A stretch of 64,000 nt of DNA from Pseudomonas sp. JUb42 (GCF_024807945.1 NZ_JANUFD010000001.1:310001-374000); one strand, 5' to 3'; counted from the first letter of the stretch, positions 46,904-56,357 are shown. Notes: generated by a model not told the origin, from the letters alone. Made by a program: numbers and translations.

Positions 46904-47245
46904 ATGGATATCATCGAAACAATCAAAGAGCAGATTGCTAACAACACCATTCTGCTTTACATGAAAGGCGCGCCGAATGCCCCGCAATGCGGCTTTTCGG
47001 CCAAGGCTTCCCAGGCTGTCATGGCATGCGGCGAGAAATTCGCTTATGTCGATATCCTGCAAAACCCTGAAATTCGTGCCAACCTGCCGAAATACGCCAA
47101 CTGGCCAACCTTCCCACAGCTGTGGGTAGCAGGCGAGCTGGTCGGCGGCAGCGACATCATCACCGAGATGCAAGCCAACGGTGAGTTGCAGACGCTGATC
47201 AAGAACGCCGCTGCTGCTTCGGCCGACAACAAGTCCGAGGCGTGA
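46904..47245 (+). CDS. grxD: Monothiol glutaredoxin
   Basis: A 113-residue glutaredoxin with the CGFS active site (PQCGFSAKAS) near residue 29 and the glutathione-binding segments WPTFPQLWVAGELVGG and GSDII. CGFS proteins bind a shared 2Fe-2S cluster with glutathione and deliver it to other iron proteins. The bfr/bfd genes downstream belong to the same iron-handling topic. A terminator follows at 47297. Confidence 0.93.
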   Translation: MDIIETIKEQIANNTILLYMKGAPNAPQCGFSAKASQAVMACGEKFAYVDILQNPEIRANLPKYANWPTFPQLWVAGELVGGSDIITEMQANGELQTLIKNAAAASADNKSEA

Positions 47246-47296
47246 TTCTCAAGCGAGTGCCCGTCCCGACGGGCACTTGCTGTGAATCGCCAGCCA

Positions 47297-47329
47297 CAAA
47301 AAAGCCCTGCAAGTGCAGGGCTTTTTTGT
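47297..47329 (+). terminator. Rho-independent terminator of grxD
   Basis: AAAAAAGCCCTGC and GCAGGGCTTTTTT pair around AAGT, with a T run after the stem and an A run before it, so it works in either direction. Confidence 0.9.
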
Positions 47330-47342
47330 GTGCGCTGTCAAC

Positions 47343-47404
47343 GTAGGACCGGCTTTAGCCGGGAGGGCTTGGTTGCGGCTCTCGCGGCTTAAGCCGCTCC
47401 TGCG
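47343..47404. repeat. REP-like inverted repeat, GTAGGACCGGCTTTAGCC type, degraded
   Basis: The left arm GTAGGACCGGCTTTAGCCGG is intact; the right arm is changed (GCGGCTTAAGCCGCTCC). It lies between the convergent grxD and bfr genes. Confidence 0.65.
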
Positions 47405-47423
47405 ACGAGATCTGATTTACCGC

Positions 47424-47897
47424 TTAGTCATCACCCATCTGCGATTGCAGATAGTTCTCGATGCCGACCTTGTCGATCAGGCCCAGTTGGGTTTCCAGCC
47501 AGTCGATGTGTTCTTCTTCGGATTCAAGGATGTCTTCCAGCAGCTCGCGGCTGCCGAAGTCACCGACCACTTCGAAGTGAGCAATGGCGGCTTTGAGATC
47601 AGCCAAGCCTTTCTGCTCGATCTTCAGGTCGCATTCAAGCATTTCCTTGGTGTGCTCGCCGATCAGGATCTTGCCCAGGTCTTGCAGGTTAGGCAGGCCT
47701 TCCAGGAACAGGATGCGCTTGATCAGCTTGTCAGCGTGTTTCATCTCGTCGATGGATTCGTGGTACTCGTGGGCACCCAGCTTTTTCAGACCCCAGTCCT
47801 CGTACATGCGTGCATGCAGGAAGTATTGGTTGATCGCGACCAGCTCGTTTCCGAGGATCTTGTTGAGATGCTGGATGACTGTAATGTCGCCTTTCAT
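47424..47897 (-). CDS. bfr: Bacterioferritin (heme-binding type)
   Basis: A 157-residue four-helix protein. The ferroxidase ligands are in [15 protein letters not shown] and [11 protein letters not shown], and the heme-ligand methionine is Met52 within the second. Twenty-four subunits form an iron storage shell. The ATG at 47897 follows AGGACC. Bfd, which lets electrons in to release iron, is encoded about 200 bases upstream on the same strand but ends with its own terminator. Confidence 0.95.
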   Translation of the reverse strand: MKGDITVIQHLNKILGNELVAINQYFLHARMYEDWGLKKLGAHEYHESIDEMKHADKLIKRILFLEGLPNLQDLGKILIGEHTKEMLECDLKIEQKGLADLKAAIAHFEVVGDFGSRELLEDILESEEEHIDWLETQLGLIDKVGIENYLQSQMGDD

Positions 47898-48053
47898 GTT
47901 CGAGGTCCTGCCGTGGAGAGGTATATAGGACGCAAGTTTGAGCCGCACTTATACGTCTGTCAAACCTAAGTGTTTGAATAATAAGTGAAAATAAATAGGA
48001 ATAAGAATGTTTGAGTTCCGCATCTTGTCCCTAAGCGCTTGAATTACAGACAT

Positions 48054-48082
48054 AAAAAAACCGGACACAGGGTCCGGTTCTT
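48054..48082 (-). terminator. Rho-independent terminator of bfd
   Basis: Read on the minus strand, AACCGGACCC and TGTGTCCGGTT form the hairpin, followed by a run of T. Confidence 0.88.
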
Positions 48083-48096
48083 TACAAATGCGTATT

Positions 48097-48315
48097 TCAG
48101 GCAGCTGAAAATTCTGCCGGATAAGCCAGTGAAACCTGGGCGGTTTGCAACTGGGTCAGGGTTTCACGTACCACTTCCTTCGCAAGGCAGGCACATTTCC
48201 CACATTTGCTGGCGACTCCCAGCGTTTGGCGCACTTCCTTGTAGCTGCAGCAACCTTCGAGGATTGCATCGCGGATTTGTCCGTCAGTAACACCTTGGCA
48301 GAGGCAAACGTACAT
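48097..48315 (-). CDS. bfd: Bacterioferritin-associated ferredoxin
   Basis: A 72-residue 2Fe-2S protein. Its four cluster cysteines are visible as CLC near the N-terminus and CGKC in the middle. It docks on bacterioferritin and supplies electrons for iron release when iron is scarce. The start is MYVCLCQGVTD at 48315. A Fur-box-like sequence lies about 50 bases upstream, in agreement with iron control. Confidence 0.94.
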   Translation of the reverse strand: MYVCLCQGVTDGQIRDAILEGCCSYKEVRQTLGVASKCGKCACLAKEVVRETLTQLQTAQVSLAYPAEFSAA

Positions 48316-48360
48316 ATAAGGAAACCGTGGTTGGTTATGACTCGATATGGACTGGATCTT

Positions 48361-48386
48361 AATGTTAATGAGAATGCTTGTCAAAG
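48361..48386. promoter_or_regulatory. Fur-box-like site of bfd
   Basis: TTAATGAGAATGCTTGTC shares the NATNAT-type pattern of the Fur box (GATAATGATAATCATTATC). It is placed where the bfd promoter should be. Confidence 0.55.
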
Positions 48387-48467
48387 TTACTTTGGAATCA
48401 ATCCCGTAACTGGCGATGAATGGTAAACCCTTATTTATATAGGGTTATAAGGCGCGAGCGCGGGCTC

Positions 48468-48536
48468 GTAGGCGCTGTCCAAGGCTGCAAAAGCGGTGTG
48501 CCAGACAAATCCATTCGCTGCCTTCGGCAGCTCCTT
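48468..48536. repeat. Degraded GTAGGAGCTGCCGAAGG-type repeat
   Basis: GTAGGCGCTGTCCAAGGCTG and CTGCCTTCGGCAGCTCCTT are mutated arms of the element seen intact at 12764. Confidence 0.7.
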
Positions 48537-48581
48537 AAAAAGTGCGTTTCAGATCATGGGCTTGGAATTTCAGGCAGAAAA

Positions 48582-48606
48582 AAACCGGCCTGATAAGCGC
48601 CGGTTC
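48582..48606 (-). terminator. Hairpin terminator of rnt
   Basis: AACCGGCGC and GCCGGTTTTTT (minus strand) make a stem with a seven-T end, just behind the rnt stop codon. Confidence 0.85.
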
Positions 48607-48631
48607 TTGTGTTGCGTCAGCCAGGGCCGCT

Positions 48632-49312
48632 TCAGTCGTCGAAGTCTTCCCAGCCGCCCATTTCCTTCCAGCGATTGACGATGCCGCAGAACAGCTCGGC
48701 GGTCTTCTCGGTGTCATAACGAGCCGAGTGGGCCTCGCGTCCGTCGAAGTCGATGCCGGCGGCCTGGCAGGCCTTGGCCAGTACCGTCTGCCCGTAGGCA
48801 AGCCCGGCCAGGGTCGCGGTGTCGAAGCTGGAAAACGGGTGAAACGGGTTGCGTTTCATGTCCAGGCGCGCGACGGCGGCGTTGAGGAAGCCCAGGTCGA
48901 AGCTGGCGTTGTGGCCGACCAGCACGGCGCGTTTGCAGCCATTGGCCTTCAGCGCCTTGCGTACACCTCGGAAGATGTCATTCAGCGCGGTTTCTTCGCT
49001 GACGGCCATGCGCAGTGGATGGTCGAGCTTGATCCCGGTGAACTCCAGGGCCGCTGCTTCAATGTTGGCGCCTTCGAAAGGCTCGACGCGGAAGAAATAG
49101 GTGTGCTCGGGGAACACGAAGCCTTTCTCGTCCATGCCGATGGTCACGGCGGCGATTTCCAGCAGGGCATCGGTGGCCGAATTGAAGCCACCGGTCTCTA
49201 CGTCGATGACGACCGGCAGGTAGCCGCGAAAGCGCGCTGCCATGGGATGGCGCGAACCCACGCCGCCACCACCGTGGCCGTCTTGCTCATCGTCGTAATG
49301 GTCTTCACTCAC
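48632..49312 (-). CDS. rnt: Ribonuclease T
   Basis: A 226-residue DEDDh exonuclease. The acidic active-site motifs are visible in [23 protein letters not shown] and [14 protein letters not shown] (His and Asp). It trims the 3' ends of tRNA and other stable RNAs as a dimer. The gene begins inside the stop region of pyrC (4-base overlap), so both are probably co-transcribed. Confidence 0.95.
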   Translation of the reverse strand: MSEDHYDDEQDGHGGGGVGSRHPMAARFRGYLPVVIDVETGGFNSATDALLEIAAVTIGMDEKGFVFPEHTYFFRVEPFEGANIEAAALEFTGIKLDHPLRMAVSEETALNDIFRGVRKALKANGCKRAVLVGHNASFDLGFLNAAVARLDMKRNPFHPFSSFDTATLAGLAYGQTVLAKACQAAGIDFDGREAHSARYDTEKTAELFCGIVNRWKEMGGWEDFDD

Positions 49313-50355
49313 TGTTGTTTCTCCAGCAGGCGCCAGCGCAGTTTTTCACCGGCGCGCAGCGGGATGACGGACAGCTCGCCAAACGGCAGGCTGGCAGGGG
49401 CTGTCCATTCTTCGCGGATCAGCGTGATGCTGTCCGTGTTCGGTGCTACACCATAGAAGGCCGGGCCGTTAAGGCTGGCAAAACCTTCCAGTTTGTCCAG
49501 CGCATTGCGCTGTTCAAACGCTTCGGCATACATCTCGATGGCGGCATAGGCGGTATAGCAGCCTGCGCAACCACAGGCGGCTTCCTTGGCGTGCTGGGCA
49601 TGGGGGGCCGAGTCGGTGCCGAGGAAGAACTTGCTGCTGCCGCTGGTCGCGGCATCGAGCAGCGCACTTTGATGCGTGTTGCGTTTCAGGATCGGCAAGC
49701 AATAGAAATGCGGCCGAATTCCGCCCACCAGCATGTGGTTGCGGTTATACAGCAGGTGATGCGCGGTGATGGTTGCGCCGACGTTGGCCGAAGCCTCGTT
49801 GACGAACTGCACGGCATCGCCGGTGGTGATGTGTTCGAACACGACCTTCAGGGTAGGGAAACGCTCGACGACACGGCGCATATGCTCATCGATGAACATT
49901 TTTTCCCGGTCAAAGACGTCGATGTCGCTGCGGGTCACTTCACCGTGTACTAACAGGGGCATGCCAACTTCGGCCATGGTCTCGAGCACGGCAAAGATCT
50001 TGTCGATGCTGGTGACGCCCGAATCGGAGTTGGTCGTGGCGCCCGCCGGGTACAGCTTGGCGGCGTGGACGAAACCGGTGGCCTTGGCCGCGCGGATATC
50101 CTCGGGCTGGGTCAGGTCGGTCAGGTAAAGCACCATCAGCGGCTCGAAGCGACTGCCGGCCGGGCGTGCGGCCAGGATGCGCTGGCGATAGGCGTCGGCT
50201 TCCTGGGCGTTACGTACGGGGGGCACCAGATTCGGCATGATGATTGCGCGGCCAAAAGTGCGCGCAACGTCAGCAACGGTGTGCGGCAATACAGCTCCAT
50301 CACGGAGGTGAATGTGCCAGTCGTCGGGACGCAAAAGGGTCAGGAGGTCGGACAT
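49309..50355 (-). CDS. pyrC: Dihydroorotase
   Basis: A 348-residue class II dihydroorotase. The metal site begins with [10 protein letters not shown], and later histidines lie in LLVHGEVTR and [10 protein letters not shown]; the C-terminal catalytic Asp is in [11 protein letters not shown]. It closes carbamoyl aspartate to dihydroorotate in pyrimidine synthesis. The start is [14 protein letters not shown] at 50355; the open frame to 50457 has no ribosome site. It is followed by rnt. Confidence 0.95.
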   Translation of the reverse strand: MSDLLTLLRPDDWHIHLRDGAVLPHTVADVARTFGRAIIMPNLVPPVRNAQEADAYRQRILAARPAGSRFEPLMVLYLTDLTQPEDIRAAKATGFVHAAKLYPAGATTNSDSGVTSIDKIFAVLETMAEVGMPLLVHGEVTRSDIDVFDREKMFIDEHMRRVVERFPTLKVVFEHITTGDAVQFVNEASANVGATITAHHLLYNRNHMLVGGIRPHFYCLPILKRNTHQSALLDAATSGSSKFFLGTDSAPHAQHAKEAACGCAGCYTAYAAIEMYAEAFEQRNALDKLEGFASLNGPAFYGVAPNTDSITLIREEWTAPASLPFGELSVIPLRAGEKLRWRLLEKQQ

Positions 50356-50503
50356 TGGGGATTCCAGGCGGGTCAAACTGGCTGGGAATGCTACCGGAAA
50401 AGACTCTCTCAGGCACTCGCTATCAAGTTTTGCAGGAACGTACCGATAGCTGCACATAGAAGTAAATTTTTGTTACGCGACACTTTTTGAAATGGAGCCT
50501 CCC

Positions 50504-51418
50504 GTGCGCCAGCGATATTTAGCCTTGCTCAGCATGTTCGCCAGCCTTCCGGCCATGGCGCTTACCTTCCAGACGCGTCTGGAAAGCATTGAGTGGAAGG
50601 TCGAAGGCGACAAGTTCGAGTGTCGCTTGAGCCAACCCATCACCGGTTTCGGTGCGGGCGAGTTCGTGCGCCGTGCGGGAGAGCAGGCGACCTTTCGTCT
50701 GAATGCGCCGGGCAACATGCTCGGTCGGGGGTCTGCGACCCTGATCGCGGCGGCCTCGCCCTGGCAGCCGGGTCGTGGCGATATCAACCTGGGTTCCGTG
50801 CGGGTGGTTAACGGTGATGTGCCGTTCAACAGCTCCCAGGGCCAGGCCGGGCAACTCATCAGCGGCTTGATGGACGGGCGCAGCCCGGTCATCCGCCACT
50901 ATTCCAGCCAGGGCAGCGGCCTGATGGAAGTGCGCCTGCTGCCGGTCAAGTTCAGCCAGGCCTATACCGATTACCAGTTGTGTGTGGCCAAGCTGTTGCC
51001 GATGAACTTCGAACAGGTCAAGCAGACGGAAGTCGGCTTTCCCGGCGGCGGTATCGAACTGGATGCCAATGCCAAGCGTCGGCTGGATACCATAGTGGCC
51101 TTTATGAAGGCCGATCCGACGGTCAATCACGTCGATCTCGATGGCCACTCCGATAACAGTGGTAATCGTCTGACCAACCGTGACCTGTCTCGTCGGCGCG
51201 CGCTGGCAGTGATGGAATACCTCAAGGCTCAGGGCATTCCCGAGGAGCAGATCAACGTCCGCTTCCATGGCGAGGCCTATCCGTTGGCGCCGAACACTAA
51301 CAACGCCAACCGTGCGCGCAACCGTCGGGTCAATGTGCACCTTGATCGCGCCCCTGCAGACCAAAAGGCCGCGCCTGTGCCCGTGGCCAGTTCGACCAGT
51401 GCAGCGAAGATCTCCTGA
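50504..51418 (+). CDS. motY: Flagellar motor protein MotY
   Basis: A 304-residue exported protein. A signal peptide (RYLALLSMFASLPAMA) is followed by the MotY N-terminal domain (VEGDKFECRLSQPITGFGAG) and a C-terminal OmpA-like peptidoglycan-binding domain (VDLDGHSDNSGNRLTNRDLS, then FHGEAYPLAPNTNNANRARN). MotY forms the T ring around the polar flagellar motor and anchors the stator. The start is GTG 50504 with GGAG six bases before it. Its place between pyrC and argG is that of P. aeruginosa. Confidence 0.92.
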   Translation: MRQRYLALLSMFASLPAMALTFQTRLESIEWKVEGDKFECRLSQPITGFGAGEFVRRAGEQATFRLNAPGNMLGRGSATLIAAASPWQPGRGDINLGSVRVVNGDVPFNSSQGQAGQLISGLMDGRSPVIRHYSSQGSGLMEVRLLPVKFSQAYTDYQLCVAKLLPMNFEQVKQTEVGFPGGGIELDANAKRRLDTIVAFMKADPTVNHVDLDGHSDNSGNRLTNRDLSRRRALAVMEYLKAQGIPEEQINVRFHGEAYPLAPNTNNANRARNRRVNVHLDRAPADQKAAPVPVASSTSAAKIS

Positions 51419-51538
51419 CGGAGTCGCACAGGCGAAAGATTCTGTCGCTTGGTCGTCACAAGCTGTCGCGCCTCTATAACTTCAACCGTTTCGACGGTAG
51501 AATCACCGGTTTTCCGTACAACCCGGTGGAGTGATGGC

Positions 51539-52756
51539 ATGGCGGACGTAAACAAGGTAGTTCTGGCGTATTCCGGTGGCCTGGATACTTCGGTAATCCT
51601 CAAGTGGCTGCAGGATACCTATAACTGCGAAGTGGTGACCTTTACCGCTGACCTGGGTCAGGGCGAAGAAGTCGAGCCGGCACGCGCCAAGGCTCAGGCC
51701 ATGGGCGTAAAAGAAATCTACATCGACGATCTGCGCGAAGAATTCGTGCGTGATTTCGTGTTTCCGATGTTCCGCGCCAACACTGTCTATGAAGGCGAGT
51801 ACCTGCTGGGTACTTCCATCGCCCGTCCGTTGATCGCCAAGCGCCTGATCGAAATCGCCAACGAAACCGGCGCTGACGCCATTTCCCACGGCGCTACCGG
51901 CAAAGGTAACGATCAGGTTCGTTTCGAACTGGGCGCCTACGCCCTCAAGCCAGGCGTGAAAGTGATCGCCCCTTGGCGCGAGTGGGACCTGCTGTCGCGC
52001 GAGAAGCTGATGGACTACGCCGAGAAGCACGCGATTCCGATCGAGCGTCACGGCAAGAAAAAATCCCCGTACTCGATGGACGCCAACCTGCTGCACATCT
52101 CCTACGAAGGCGGCGTGCTGGAAGACACCTGGACCGAGCACGAAGAAGACATGTGGCGTTGGACCGTTTCCCCGGAAAACGCGCCTGACGCACCGCAGTA
52201 CCTGGAGTTGACCTACCGCAACGGCGACATCGTGGCCCTGGACGGCGTTGAGATGACTCCAGCGACCGTGCTGGCGACCCTTAACCGTATCGGCGGCGAG
52301 CACGGCATTGGCCGTCTGGACATCGTCGAGAACCGTTACGTCGGCATGAAGTCGCGCGGCTGCTACGAGACGCCCGGCGGCACCATCATGCTGCGCGCCC
52401 ACCGTGCGATCGAATCGATCACCCTGGACCGTGAAGTCGCTCACCTCAAGGATGAGTTGATGCCCAAGTACGCCAGCCTGATCTATACCGGCTACTGGTG
52501 GAGCCCTGAGCGTCTGATGCTGCAACAGATGATCGATGCGTCCCAGGCCCATGTGAACGGCGTTGTGCGCCTGAAGCTGTACAAGGGCAATGTGATCGTC
52601 ACCGGCCGCAAGTCCGACGAGTCGTTGTTCGACGCTAACATCGCGACCTTCGAAGAAGACGGCGGTGCGTACAACCAGGCCGACGCGGCGGGCTTCATCA
52701 AGCTCAACGCCCTGCGTATGCGTATCGCGGCCAACAAAGGCCGCAAGCTGTTCTAA
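51539..52756 (+). CDS. argG: Argininosuccinate synthase
   Basis: A 405-residue enzyme with the ATP pyrophosphatase motif [16 protein letters not shown] and the substrate region [15 protein letters not shown]. It condenses citrulline and aspartate with ATP. The ATG giving [12 protein letters not shown] at 51539 follows GGAG; the longer frame upstream is not supported. The stop is followed by a GGCAGCCCC/GGGGCTGCC hairpin without a T run. Confidence 0.95.
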   Translation: MADVNKVVLAYSGGLDTSVILKWLQDTYNCEVVTFTADLGQGEEVEPARAKAQAMGVKEIYIDDLREEFVRDFVFPMFRANTVYEGEYLLGTSIARPLIAKRLIEIANETGADAISHGATGKGNDQVRFELGAYALKPGVKVIAPWREWDLLSREKLMDYAEKHAIPIERHGKKKSPYSMDANLLHISYEGGVLEDTWTEHEEDMWRWTVSPENAPDAPQYLELTYRNGDIVALDGVEMTPATVLATLNRIGGEHGIGRLDIVENRYVGMKSRGCYETPGGTIMLRAHRAIESITLDREVAHLKDELMPKYASLIYTGYWWSPERLMLQQMIDASQAHVNGVVRLKLYKGNVIVTGRKSDESLFDANIATFEEDGGAYNQADAAGFIKLNALRMRIAANKGRKLF

Positions 52757-52774
52757 GAGCGTTTTTGCGCAAGA

Positions 52775-52796
52775 GGCAGCCCCACATGGGGCTGCC
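52775..52796 (+). terminator. Stem-loop after argG
   Basis: GGCAGCCCC and GGGGCTGCC pair around ACAT. No T run follows, so termination is less certain; it also marks the edge of the A+T-richer insert. Confidence 0.55.
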
Positions 52797-52849
52797 CCTG
52801 GAATAGGTGTGTACCGGGCTCATACGCCTGGCTGTGTTGCCTGTTGCAT

Positions 52850-53128
52850 TCAACGTTGTGCTTTCTTGATAGTGCTGTTGGTCTTTTTCGACGTTGCCCC
52901 ATACGGTGCCCGCTGTTCCTGTGCCTGATTGCCCGCAAGGGGTGATGTCGGTTGCAGAAAAGCCAACAAGTCCTCCATTTTCTTGCTGTAGCGTTTCATG
53001 AGTGCCTCAAGTTTCTGTTCAAACTCGAGGTCTTTTATCAATGCTGTATTTTTTTTCAGTTTCTCCATTCTTTTCAATTGTTGGTTTAGCGCGTTTTCAG
53101 TATCGCGAAACTCTTTGAGTAATGACAT
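52850..53128 (-). CDS. MvaT-like protein lacking the DNA-binding domain
   Basis: A 92-residue protein whose first 60 residues follow the MvaT/MvaU oligomerisation domain: a start in MSLLKEFRDTENALNQQL, a coiled coil, then LEFEQKLEALMKRYSKKMED. MvaT and MvaU go on for another 50-60 residues with a linker and the DNA-contacting region (KNPHTGE and TKGGNHK). Here the protein ends soon after the linker (SKKTNSTIKKAQR). The missing part is not found in other frames downstream. The start codon has CGGAG at good distance. It could form mixed oligomers with full MvaT and weaken silencing, as H-NST does for H-NS. It is the first gene of the A+T-richer insert. Confidence 0.75.
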   Translation of the reverse strand: MSLLKEFRDTENALNQQLKRMEKLKKNTALIKDLEFEQKLEALMKRYSKKMEDLLAFLQPTSPLAGNQAQEQRAPYGATSKKTNSTIKKAQR

Positions 53129-53524
53129 AGAAACTCCGGGTGACAAAACATTTCAAGTTGATAGGTGCCGAAAGCATTTTCGCTAACTGGGCCGTTACAG
53201 TTCGTATCCTTGATCGCATTTCGGTAGCGATCGTCTGAACATTAGTCGCTTTTGTATGGAGACGCTTCAAGCCTGTTTTCGCGGTGAACTGCAGCCGTCT
53301 GAAGGTTGGATGGGCAAATGCCTGGTTCTGCGCTTCGAATAAAATGGCCCACGAGTACACAGCTGTATATCTCGATGTTTTTACTCGTTTTCCTACAGTT
53401 TTTGATGGCTTTTCTTTGACTCATAGTTATGCCTCGTAAAAGATTTCAGTGTTTTTCCTACACATTAACCTGTATCGAAAAAATACGGGGGTATCGGGGC
53501 AGGGTAAAGCGCAGGGCATGTGTT
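53129..53524. other. Gene-free stretch in the A+T-richer insert
   Basis: Between the MvaT-like gene and the small membrane protein gene I see only short open frames without ribosome sites or family resemblance. It includes the MvaT-like gene's promoter region and the end of the membrane protein gene. No terminator is clear. Confidence 0.5.
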
Positions 53525-53800
53525 TCATTTTGCAGACTTCACAGCACTCTCTTGGTTTTTCCCTCGTTTGTAACCATCCTCCTTGTGCTCGGTCGGTGCA
53601 TGAAAAACCTTGGGGTTGAAATTAAGTGTCAGGAAAAACATCACCACCAGGGCAGATGGAAAAGCGATTAAAAACCAGCTGTATATCTTTCGATCCTGTT
53701 CACCCAAGTAAGGCAGTACGCTGGTTGCCGAGGCTTCGGAAAGTGCGGCAAAAATGGCAATGATCGTGATTGGGTTAATAAGACGGGTCGGGTATTTCAT
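53525..53800 (-). CDS. Small two-helix membrane protein
   Basis: A 91-residue protein with two hydrophobic helices (about residues 8-30 and 42-62) followed by a charged tail (HKEDGYKRGKNQES). The segment PSALVVMFFLTLNFNPKVFH resembles small membrane proteins common in accessory regions of bacterial genomes; I cannot name a function. AAGGA before ATG 53800 supports translation. Codon use and base content are more A+T-rich than in neighbouring housekeeping genes. Confidence 0.65.
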   Translation of the reverse strand: MKYPTRLINPITIIAIFAALSEASATSVLPYLGEQDRKIYSWFLIAFPSALVVMFFLTLNFNPKVFHAPTEHKEDGYKRGKNQESAVKSAK

Positions 53801-53981
53801 TTGAGCGTCCTTTCAGTTGTCAGGAGAGAGCTCGTTTAATCAGAGTGTGAGATTTTTGCAATAGACAAAAGGGTTATTCATTACGTTCAGTGCGACGAGG
53901 TCCGGTAGCAAGTCGATAGCCTGGATGGCAGAGTGGTCGGACTTCTACCGGCACCTGTAGCCAACAAACGTGGATGTTTAT

Positions 53982-54512
53982 TTAGGTGAGATCGGGGTCC
54001 TCGTTTGAGTGTTTGAACTCTATTCGGTAAGCCTTGCCGATGTTCCACACTTGTCGCAGGTTGAGTCCGAGCATTTGAGCAATCTCCTGAGCTGTATAAC
54101 CGAGGCTGGAAAAGTGCATGGCATGCCCCGCGACGACATCATCTATTTCCGACGGATCTTGCCGTGCCTCTCGTTTGATCTCCAGTATGGGACGGCTGAA
54201 GGCGATCTTCACCCCGTGCTCAATGGCAAGTTGTCGAATTTCTTTCTTGTTCATTTTCAATGAATATTGCAATGCACACACGCCCGCTCCCTTGGCTACG
54301 AGTCCCTTTAACTGCTCGGCCTTGGCTTGCCTGTCCGGCTCGACAGGGCAAAGTGCTGCGCAGGCGATACCTGGCTCAGATGATGAATCGACAGACTCTG
54401 CGTCGGGTATTACATCGATGACACCTCCCTTGGCAACGAACTGCTCTACCGCAGCAGTCAGATCCAGAGTGTTTGGATCATAGGACGTCGAATGAGAAAA
54501 TTTATTGTTCAT
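53982..54512 (-). CDS. Helix-turn-helix protein of unknown role
   Basis: A 176-residue protein. Two HTH-like segments are visible: SLKMNKKEIRQLAIEHGVKI around residue 105 and LGYTAQEIAQMLGLNLRQVW near residue 150. The N-terminal 60 residues are acidic and probably flexible. The order suggests a DNA-binding regulator with no known ligand. AAGGGA before ATG 54512 fixes the start, which excludes the long upstream extension. Its promoter lies in the A+T-rich gap upstream. It may control genes of this insert or be a relic of a mobile element. Confidence 0.65.
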   Translation of the reverse strand: MNNKFSHSTSYDPNTLDLTAAVEQFVAKGGVIDVIPDAESVDSSSEPGIACAALCPVEPDRQAKAEQLKGLVAKGAGVCALQYSLKMNKKEIRQLAIEHGVKIAFSRPILEIKREARQDPSEIDDVVAGHAMHFSSLGYTAQEIAQMLGLNLRQVWNIGKAYRIEFKHSNEDPDLT

Positions 54513-55730
54513 GGCATATCCCTTTTTGAGCATGGTTATACACATGACCAATCCAAAAGGAGTGAGTGCGCGCTCCTCAAGTAGTCGAAGAGTCAATATC
54601 TTTGAATGGTCATGTTCCTGTCGCTCGAATCCTTTCCGTTCGCTCGATACGCAGATTCCATCTAGTGCAACATAGTTGAGGGGACCACATATCACGTGCC
54701 CATTATTTGAAGGCGCGCTATTTGATTTCCTTGGCTTTTGCGGGAGTAAAAAGTGGCTTGTTTTTTGAAAAAGTAACGACAGGTAATGGCATTTGCAAGT
54801 GAAAAAAATCACTTTACATGAATTTTATTGTCGAGGGGGTGGCTGTCTTACATGTTTGTTTTTGACGTCTGTTAGTTGTGTAGTCCCTTTCCTCTTTGTT
54901 GGGAGGGGGATGGAAATCAGCAGCAATATAGTATTAGCTGTTTGTCGAATGAGCTATATAGGCATGAAAGGTTAACGCATTGCGAAGTGTTTGTCGGTTA
55001 AAAACTAATAAGACGGTTGTTGGGGTGTTGTGGTGAAAGGCTCTATAAGGAGAGCGGTATCGAAAGTCTTATAGAGTGACTTTACGGAAGGAATTGTCTG
55101 AAAACTCTGTAGCTTTTTTCCCAAAATATATATGTGTATATAAAAAAGCGTAGCAGGGTGTGTAATTTTTTGGTCTCGAAAGGGCAAACGATCAGTGTTC
55201 GCAATAAATTCTGAACCTTCGTTCGAATGCTTTCCTGTTATCGAGGTTATTCTGGGCGGATGAGTTGTCTGCTGCTGCGTAAATGCCCGCTAACCCGGCT
55301 CAGGAAAGTCAATCGGTACGAAAGATCTCGAGGGCGATCAAAAGTAGTGGCTATGAGCTATGTTGTAGCGGTTGGGGTGATCAATGGTGTCCACAAAGGC
55401 TCATATTCATTGGCCCGGTATAGGTGTATTGATTAGTCCAAAGGGGTATTTGATAGGTGCGAGTGCTTATTGTAATAATTCTTTTCATCAGGTTGTGGTT
55501 TGCCATCATGCGCTATCGACTTCGTAATGCTTTATGTCGTTTCAGGGAGAATCTTTCGTGAAGGCTATGGAGGCGCTATCTGTTTTGCTTAATTTTGTAG
55601 GAAAAATCTGTTCCGGAAGTGGGAATGGTCTTTGGGTGTTAGTCCGTAGGGGGGTGTGCCATGCAAAGCAGTAAACGACTAGGCTATTGTGCTGACTCTG
55701 AAAATTCTAATAGCAAAATTTGGACTGCCC
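54513..55730. other. A+T-rich gap of 1.2 kb without a convincing gene
   Basis: The stretch is visibly poorer in G+C than the rest (the 60 bases from 54781 hold 21 G or C). Open frames of up to 69 codons exist on both strands, but none has a good ribosome site or a family resemblance. It could hold an unrecognised small RNA, the remains of deleted genes, or a promoter region silenced by MvaT-type proteins. Confidence 0.6.
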
Positions 55731-56357
55731 ATGAATAAAGTGCTGATCGTGGACGATCATCCCGTCATTCGCCTTGCCGTACGCATGCTGATGGAGCGTC
55801 ATGGTTATGAGGTCATCGCGGAGACAGACAATGGAGTGGACGCACTGCAACTGGCGCGTGAGCACTTGCCGGATATCGTAATTCTGGACATCGGCATCCC
55901 CAAACTCGATGGTCTGGAAGTCATTTCCCGTTTGTCCGCCATGACCCTGTCATTCAAGGTTCTGATCCTGACGTCCCAATCGCCGGGGCATTTCTCCATG
56001 CGCTGCATGCAGGCCGGAGCGGCAGGCTATGTGTGCAAGCAGCAGGACCTGACCGAATTGCTCAGCGCCATCAAGGCGGTGCTGTCGGGCTACAGCTATT
56101 TCCCCAATCAGGCCCTGCACACCGTGCGTTCCAGCATGGGTAACGCCAGCGAGGCGGATATGGTCGATCGTCTGTCCGGGCGGGAAATGATGGTGCTGCA
56201 GCAACTCGCCAGGGGCAGGACCAACAAGGAAATTGCTGACAGCATGTTCTTGAGCAATAAAACCGTCAGCACTTACAAGACTCGCCTGCTACTCAAGCTC
56301 AATGCTCATTCGCTGGTTGATCTCATTGAACTTGCGCAGCGCAATGGCTTGGTCTGA
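55731..56357 (+). CDS. Orphan NarL/BvgA-type response regulator
   Basis: A 208-residue regulator. The receiver domain has VDDHPVIR, the phosphorylated Asp in VILDIGIPKLDG and the Lys in YVCKQQD; the LuxR-type HTH lies at about residues 145-205 (LSGREMMVLQQLARGRTNKE). No histidine kinase gene is adjacent, so it is an orphan or is driven by a distant BvgS-like sensor. The start is ATG 55731 with a weak GGA before it. It marks the far edge of the A+T-richer insert. Confidence 0.85.
   Translation: MNKVLIVDDHPVIRLAVRMLMERHGYEVIAETDNGVDALQLAREHLPDIVILDIGIPKLDGLEVISRLSAMTLSFKVLILTSQSPGHFSMRCMQAGAAGYVCKQQDLTELLSAIKAVLSGYSYFPNQALHTVRSSMGNASEADMVDRLSGREMMVLQQLARGRTNKEIADSMFLSNKTVSTYKTRLLLKLNAHSLVDLIELAQRNGLV

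Larger units (their letters stand above)
48316..48631. other. Gene-free stretch: bfd promoter, repeat and rnt terminator
   Basis: It holds the bfd promoter with a Fur-like box (48361), a degraded GTAGGAGCTGCC-type repeat (48468) and the rnt terminator (48582). Nothing else is recognised. Confidence 0.7.

Noticed and set aside
53097..53360. 87-codon minus-strand frame overlapping the MvaT-like gene start
   Set aside because: It overlaps the start and ribosome site of the better-supported MvaT-like gene and shows no family trait.
54793..55436. Short open frames in the A+T-rich gap
   Set aside because: They have no ribosome sites, use odd residues such as many Cys and Arg, and match nothing recognised.
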